A stretch of 64,000 nt of DNA from contig NW_006763137.1 of assembly GCF_000264905.1 (NCBI RefSeq), positions 1,095,622 to 1,159,621 on the forward strand, written 5' to 3'. Shown here piece by piece: positions 59,257 through 64,000 of this stretch. The position numbers and the translations under genes are program-made. The notes under the pieces are model-generated. The model was given only the letters and a program-made list of their open reading frames with translations. It was not told the origin of the DNA and ran no database searches. How positions within the stretch are numbered: the first letter of the stretch is position 1; each line of letters opens with the position of its first letter. The DNA comes from Stereum hirsutum FP-91666 SS1. Taxonomy: Eukaryota > Basidiomycota > Agaricomycetes > Russulales > Stereaceae.

Positions 59257-59884
59257 GCGCGAGCTGTAGCATCCTATATGTTTGACCAGTCCATCTGTAT
59301 CTCTTGCATCAACTTTCACCAGACTTTTTAGCTCATGCTGCTTTTTCAAGGCTCTTTCTACGTACTCTAATTTTGGGTGTGATCTTTGTGGACTAGTATA
59401 TTTATTACTGTGTTGTGTTGTTTCTTTGACACTCGGAACTATCAGCCAAACCGTCCGAGTTCGAGGCAAGAATCTTTAGAAAAGGTCATCCAGTTTGTGT
59501 TGTGTCACAAAAGGTCACCGTGTCACACATCTCGTGAACCCGGGGCCGGAAGGACCCGGCCGCCCATCCTTTCCTCTCGTTATGACCTTGCGTTCTTGTC
59601 TCTGTTCATCCAGTCGTCAAGTCGTGAATTGGCCTATCCCCTTATTAGACTTGGATTCATCTCGTGCAACGCGAGAAGGGTAGCCACTGCCATAGCACAT
59701 TTGACACCCTCAGCCTGGAAGGCTTGCATATTGCGACTCCCCGGCTGCGATGGACGATGACGAACCTCAATGCGCGAACTAGCAGGTTCTTGTGGGCTAT
59801 ATATCTTCTCAAACCTCGGGATCTTGTCTGCTTTCTGGTCATGGGTACTGCAGTGGTGACTCAGACTGCTCAGACTTTTTTCAT
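59257..59884. other. intergenic
   Basis: 3' flank of the GMC gene; no gene seen. Confidence 0.35.
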
Positions 59885-60005
59885 CTACCCGTTCTCAGGG
59901 CCGCATATTTTCCCAAATCTGCTCTCGTCTCTCGATACCCTTCAAAGTTTCGACAAACCCGCACTAGGCCAGTGGCGATCAGTGTCCTCGGCCTGGATAT
60001 CTAGC
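59885..60005 (+). pseudogene. relic of a sesquiterpene synthase 5' exon
   Basis: The stretch CCCTTCAAAGTTTCGACAAA then CCCGCACTAGGCC and GTGTCCTCGGCCTGGATATC matches STS-B exon 1 (CCCTTCAAAGCCTCGACAAA, CCCGCATTGGCTC, GAGTCCTCGGCTTGGGTCTC). It covers only the segment coding [13 protein letters not shown]...SAWVSSY in STS-B. Small indels break the frame and a stop follows at once. It is 1.6 kb upstream of STS-B in the same orientation. Confidence 0.75.
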
Positions 60006-60751
60006 TAAAAAGGTACTCTGGTCGTTGAGGTAACAATGTGTGGCTGTAATGAAAGGTAGGGAATTCACCGCGTTGGCTAACTTGCCGTGCGCCTTCAAAT
60101 CGTTCTCTCCCAGGCCCATGTCAATGCGCCATGGGTCCTCGAGCCCGCGCCCCACATATTACGGTGTCCATATTGCATCTACCTGATGGCGTTATCTGTT
60201 TCATCAGCTGTAGCTCCCCTACTCTCCCCTGGCTCCATTTCTCTGCCCCGCTCCCCACGACAAACGTTATGAAGCGGACCGAGCTTGGGTAAAGTGAGAA
60301 AGGCGCCCGTGTATTCTTACGGTCGGTCCTGAGGTTTTACAGGCTCCGAGCACTGCACTTAAGATGTGATAGACGGTTCAACACACCCTTGGTATGCCTT
60401 TGGGGTAATATGAATCGTAATTCAGCCTGTGAGTTCGTCTTCTGGTATTTTTTGTGCTGCAGAGAACAGCTTGCAGTAGCCAGTGGCTCTGGCTTCCCGC
60501 TTGGACAATCGGTACCTTTAAGCTTACTCATTACAGAGGAGCGCTAGCGCTAGTACTGGGTACCATGAAAGAACCTTCTAAAATTTACGCGTGACGTTTT
60601 TTTTTTGTGTTTTTTTTTTGCGTCATCATAATGCTGATCTTGTGTTTAGTAGGCCCGTCCAACTGTATGTACATATCCATAGCGTTTCGATCTCCGACTT
60701 GGGCCCACACCACTCACCAACGTGCCATTTATCTATTATGAGCCTTTCAAC
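60006..60751. other. intergenic
   Basis: No gene seen. Two long T runs occur at 60598-60625. Confidence 0.35.
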
Positions 60752-60879
60752 CAGTGGCGTAAATTAGAGAGTTTTGGCGACCGCCCCAAAGCTCTTTGGA
60801 GCGCCCCACTTACCCGCCATTTCACGCCACCGAGGTCTCTGGAGCTGCACCAGCGCCCGTTAGCCAAAACTCTCTACTG
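60752..60879. mobile_element. short MITE-like element, 128 bp
   Basis: Inverted pair TAGAGAGTTTTGGC near the left end (60766) and its reverse complement near the right end (60862-60877). Both ends read CAGT (left CAGTGGCGTA, right reverse complement CAGTAGAGAG). No coding capacity. CAGTG-type ends suggest a hAT derivative; no target duplication was identified. Confidence 0.5.
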
Positions 60880-61636
60880 ACAAGGAAGCCGCCACTATAG
60901 TGCTACACCCAGTGAAGCTCTTTTCGCAATTGGAAGCCTCGACCTGATCTAGTGCGTATCTCTAAAGGTGGAGTAAAATTTCTTCCTGACAAGGTAAGTG
61001 ACGCAGCAGAGAAATCTTCATGTGACTGAACGAGAATATTCACACATCAGTAGGTCTAACTCTAGTCAAAATGCATCTCAAGGAAGGTGGTCCCTCCCGC
61101 CTGGTGCAGAATACGGACGGACGAGATGTATTAGTGCGTCAATGTTTTCGGCTGCTCAAAATATGTCAATATGGAATCACGTTTCGCTCGATACTGAGGT
61201 AACTTGGTTGACATATTAAGCCCAAAGGTTATACGGGAACAGTACAGCGGAGACCATACGTAAGATGCAGAAGATATCAATGGTGACTCAGAGTCTACCA
61301 TTGCAATCAGAACTTGGTTGAAATATACAATGTCCTCCACTCCGATACACTATGCCGTTCCAAGTTAAATTTACCTGCCAGCCGTCACCCTCGAATCCAC
61401 TTGGAGGACGGTAAAAATCAGGCGCCAATATGCAGAGCGGGACGAGGTGCGGGTCGGCCATATAGCATCGTGACTATTGTGCAAGTCATCCTGACTAACT
61501 TTTCTCCGTTACGAGGTACGCCCGAGGTTATAAAGGGAGGTGACCCTCATTCGATTCATTGCTTACGGCCTGAACTCATCTGCGTCATCCTCGTTTCTTC
61601 CTATCTATCTACGCCCCTCCAATAACACCAATAGTC
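60880..61636. promoter_or_regulatory. STS-B upstream region
   Basis: Contains the TATA box at 61529-61536. No gene seen. Confidence 0.4.
61529..61536 (+). promoter_or_regulatory. TATA box of STS-B
   Basis: TATAAAGG (followed by GAGG), 101 bases before the ATG. The same core is present upstream of STS-A. Confidence 0.5.
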
Positions 61637-62892
61637 ATGCAGACTCCACCCTCTTGCGAATCGTATATCCTCCCTGATCTTCTCCATATTTCCCAGCCCT
61701 TCAAAGCCTCGACAAACCCGCATTGGCTCAAGGCCGCTCCAGAGTCCTCGGCTTGGGTCTCTAGCTACAGGATCTTCACGGACCGAAAGCGCATGGAATT
61801 TATCCTGGGCTCGAACGAACTCCTCGCATCGCACACGTATCCTCAAGCCAACTACGACACATTCCGAACATGCTGCGACTTTATAAACTTACTGTTTGTC
61901 ATAGACGAAATTAGCGACGACCAGAGTGGTGAAGGTGCAAGGCTGACGGGGAAGGTGTTCTTGAACGCGATGCGAGACCCTGAGTGTACGGATGGCTCTA
62001 TTTTAGCGAAGATGACAAGGGAGTGAGTAAATCTAACAATAACCTTTCTCCTAGAGACTTCGGTGACACTGTAATTCATCTTGCCTTCATCCACATGTGC
62101 CACCCACAGCTTTCGCGCGCGTCTTCTTCAATCGATCGGAGCCCAATCCTTTCGCCGCTTCTTGAAAATTCTGGAAGACTACATTGAATCTGTGACGAAG
62201 GAAGCGGAGTACCGCGAGCATGGATACGTCCTCGACATGGAGCAATTCAAGATTCTTAGGAGGCAGAACTCTGCGGTTAGGTGTGCGTTCGGCATGGTTG
62301 AGCACACGCTAGGCATCGATCTTCCCGATGTCGTGTTCGAGGATGCGACATTTATGAAGGTATATTGGGCCGCAATCGACATGGTGTGGTGTGCAAATGT
62401 AAATATGTTCCCTCCTCCCGGTTATCTCATTCAGGTGTGACGGTTACCCAGGCGCAATCTCAACTGACGCTCTCTCATTGTAGGATGTTTACTCGTACAG
62501 CATGGAGCTGGCTAAGGGCGACAATCACTCGGCGAATAACATCATGTCTGTTTTTATGGCTGCCAATGGCGTTAGCTTGCAGGCTGCTAGTGACTATGTT
62601 GGGCGTCACTATGCGAGATTGATGGAGGAATACCTGTCAGCCAGAGCGGAACTGGCCTCTAAGTCGTTCGGATCGCAGGAATTGGATTCGGACGTGCTTA
62701 AGTATATTGATGCGATGGAGAACTGGCCAATAGGAAATATAGAGTGGTCGTTCAAGACGTCGAGGTGGGTAGCTGTCTTCGACAAATGCGTAGTTGCTCA
62801 TATCCTTTTTGTTTAGATATTTTGGGCCGCAGAACGATGAGGTGAAACAGACTCTGGTCGTCAAGCTGAAGCCTCAGGAAGTTCCTGCCTAG
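61637..62892 (+). CDS. sesquiterpene synthase STS-B
   Basis: Class I farnesyl-diphosphate cyclase, paralogue of STS-A. Exons 61637-62022, 62110-62398, 62484-62764 and 62817-62892 join in frame to 343 residues. It starts [20 protein letters not shown]. The Asp-rich motif is [13 protein letters not shown]. The NSE motif is restored across intron 2: [16 protein letters not shown] (N, S, E spacing correct; the residue two before Glu is Ser where STS-A has Lys). RYFGPQ is restored across intron 3, ending [11 protein letters not shown]. Exons 2 and 4 have exactly the same lengths as in STS-A (289 and 76 bases). All motifs are intact, so it should be active; the product is unknown. The GMC oxidoreductase is the nearest upstream gene. 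Confidence 0.93.
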
Positions 62893-63485
62893 TGGCTTGG
62901 TACGCCCTTCCCATCCCCTCCTACTTATTTGATCCATGACCGTTACTGATAAGTGATTGAAGTGGCATTTTTTGACAATAATGTTGCGCATCATAGTAGT
63001 AGTTGTTAACCTCTGGATGTTTCCCATTGACAGCCAATTTCTGGGAATCGGAAAAGTAGAAGAAGCTGATGTGTACGAATACGCAGTCGATATAAACATG
63101 TACCAGTATCCGTTTTTTGCTCTTCAAATTTCAACTTCACTGCGTGCCGTATGGATGGAATGAGACGAGAGAAAGGAAGCGGGGGTTATAATTGGGTGAA
63201 ACATACGAATACTACATTTCGATGATTGGCAGAGTTAGATTTTAGTCCCACCGAGACCTTGATAATACTACGCGCATTTTCCCCTCTCGATAATCAATGC
63301 GGGGTGGAAAATCCCTTCTTGTCCATCCTTTTCCTTCTGACCTCATGTCCTCGGATCTCATTGGCAGTTCGTACAGCGGACGTGAGTCAACGCAACAGTT
63401 CGTTGCCAGTTTGTATGGTGTCGCAAAAGGGTAAGGAGAAACGGGGAGGTAACGTTACCTTGCTTGCAAGGTCTCTCCCACCCCG
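62893..63485. other. intergenic, 3' of STS-B
   Basis: No gene recognised. Confidence 0.35.
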
Positions 63486-63515
63486 GCTAACTAATTGCTC
63501 TCCGTCTGCTAACAC
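63486..63515 (+). repeat. direct repeat, first copy (30 bp)
   Basis: GCTAACTAATTGCTCTCCGT followed by CTGCTAACAC, repeated exactly at 63971-64000, 485 bases away. The few bases before each copy (CACCCCG / CACCC) are also similar. Confidence 0.8.
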
Positions 63516-63970
63516 AAACCGGAGAACTTCGGGCAGGGAGAGGGCTTGCTTCAACAAGCACAACTACAAGGTGTTTGGTTGTGAATGGGTGGAAAGCATG
63601 CCTCGGCCGAGCCAGGGTTTCCTCCCTGCTCGTTGAGCCATCTCCATGGGAAACCTCGGGAGATGCCGATGCACGCTTTGAGCTACAACCACGTGCGGGT
63701 GAAACGAACTCAAAGGAGAACACGAGACACCCACACGTGAATGCGCTACAGCATGAAGGGAGGCGGGCGGGCTGAAAAAAACACTGGGCGAGACAGCCCT
63801 TGGTCTCTCCTTGAGCGTGAAGATGGTGGGAGAGGAAAGGCTTGAAGTTTTCCTCGCCACTCGCGCTCGCTCTGTTCGCGCTCACGGCGTTTGCCGTCAC
63901 TCCGACGAACCCGCTTACTTAGCTCACGTAAGAGCTATTTGCCTCGTTCCTCGGCATTGCTCTTACACCC
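63516..63970. other. sequence between direct repeats
   Basis: No gene recognised. Open frames on the minus strand are Ser/Arg/Pro-rich and lack domains. The composition is GC-rich with several short inverted pieces (for example GCTTGCTTCAACAAGC at 63547-63562). Confidence 0.35.
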
Positions 63971-64000
63971 GCTAACTAATTGCTCTCCGTCTGCTAACAC
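63971..64000 (+). repeat. direct repeat, second copy, at window edge
   Basis: Identical to 63486-63515. It ends exactly at the window edge, so the true extent of the repeat is unknown. Confidence 0.8.

Noticed and set aside
63487..63900. 137-codon minus-strand frame between the edge repeats
   Set aside because: Ser/Arg/Pro-rich with no domain; overlapping frames of similar length on both strands indicate GC-driven openness.

Overview
The window is genomic DNA from a mushroom-forming basidiomycete (Agaricomycetes). It has about 50% GC, dense genes on both strands, many short introns (roughly 50-90 bp, GT-AG), a fungal-size tropomyosin, sesquiterpene synthases of the mushroom type and a NACHT-ankyrin NLR. 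No bacterial-style operons, rRNA, tRNA or CRISPR array were seen.

Layout. 1-7.6 kb is conserved: the 5' part of the replisome WD40 factor Mcl1/Ctf4 (cut by the window start), a UPF0662/DUF2408 protein, and tropomyosin. 7.6-22.2 kb is a duplicated accessory region. It holds two tail-anchored aspartic proteases (P1, P2), a relic of a third protease tail, a fungal NLR between them, three copies of a short repeat (R1), and two MITE-like elements, one of them nested in R1. 22.3-31.8 kb is conserved: TIM44, MsrB, a p24 cargo receptor, RPF1, mitochondrial enoyl-ACP/CoA reductase and a DUF1295 membrane protein. 32.8-42.3 kb is accessory: two more aspartic proteases (P3, P4, with GPI-like tails), an intact sesquiterpene synthase (STS-A), a decayed synthase copy, a tandem repeat and a MITE. 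43.1-55.9 kb is conserved: ATP synthase alpha, mitochondrial bL21, PRP40, one unrecognised Ser/Thr-rich ORF and a ClC chloride channel. 56.4-62.9 kb carries a GMC oxidoreductase, a synthase relic and a second intact sesquiterpene synthase (STS-B). The last kilobase has no recognised gene and carries a repeat that touches the window edge.

How it fits together. Housekeeping genes, many of them mitochondrial and several arranged as divergent pairs over short shared promoters, are interrupted by fast-evolving islands. The clearest structural story is an old segmental duplication of about 3.5-4 kb. The block around P2 plus the 3' end of TIM44 (about 18.6-22.5 kb) has a diverged, collinear copy at about 9.2-13.06 kb. 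There TIM44 survives only as a noncoding 3' relic, so the TIM44-linked copy is probably the source. R1 repeats lie at or near the edges of these blocks and bracket the NLR. A second family, the sesquiterpene synthases, shows the same birth-and-death pattern: two intact genes with identical intron positions, one multi-exon pseudogene and one short relic. I found no clearly undescribed system. The best candidates for a second look are the NLR with a C-terminal extra domain, the TIM44-protease duplication and the STS/GMC neighbourhood.
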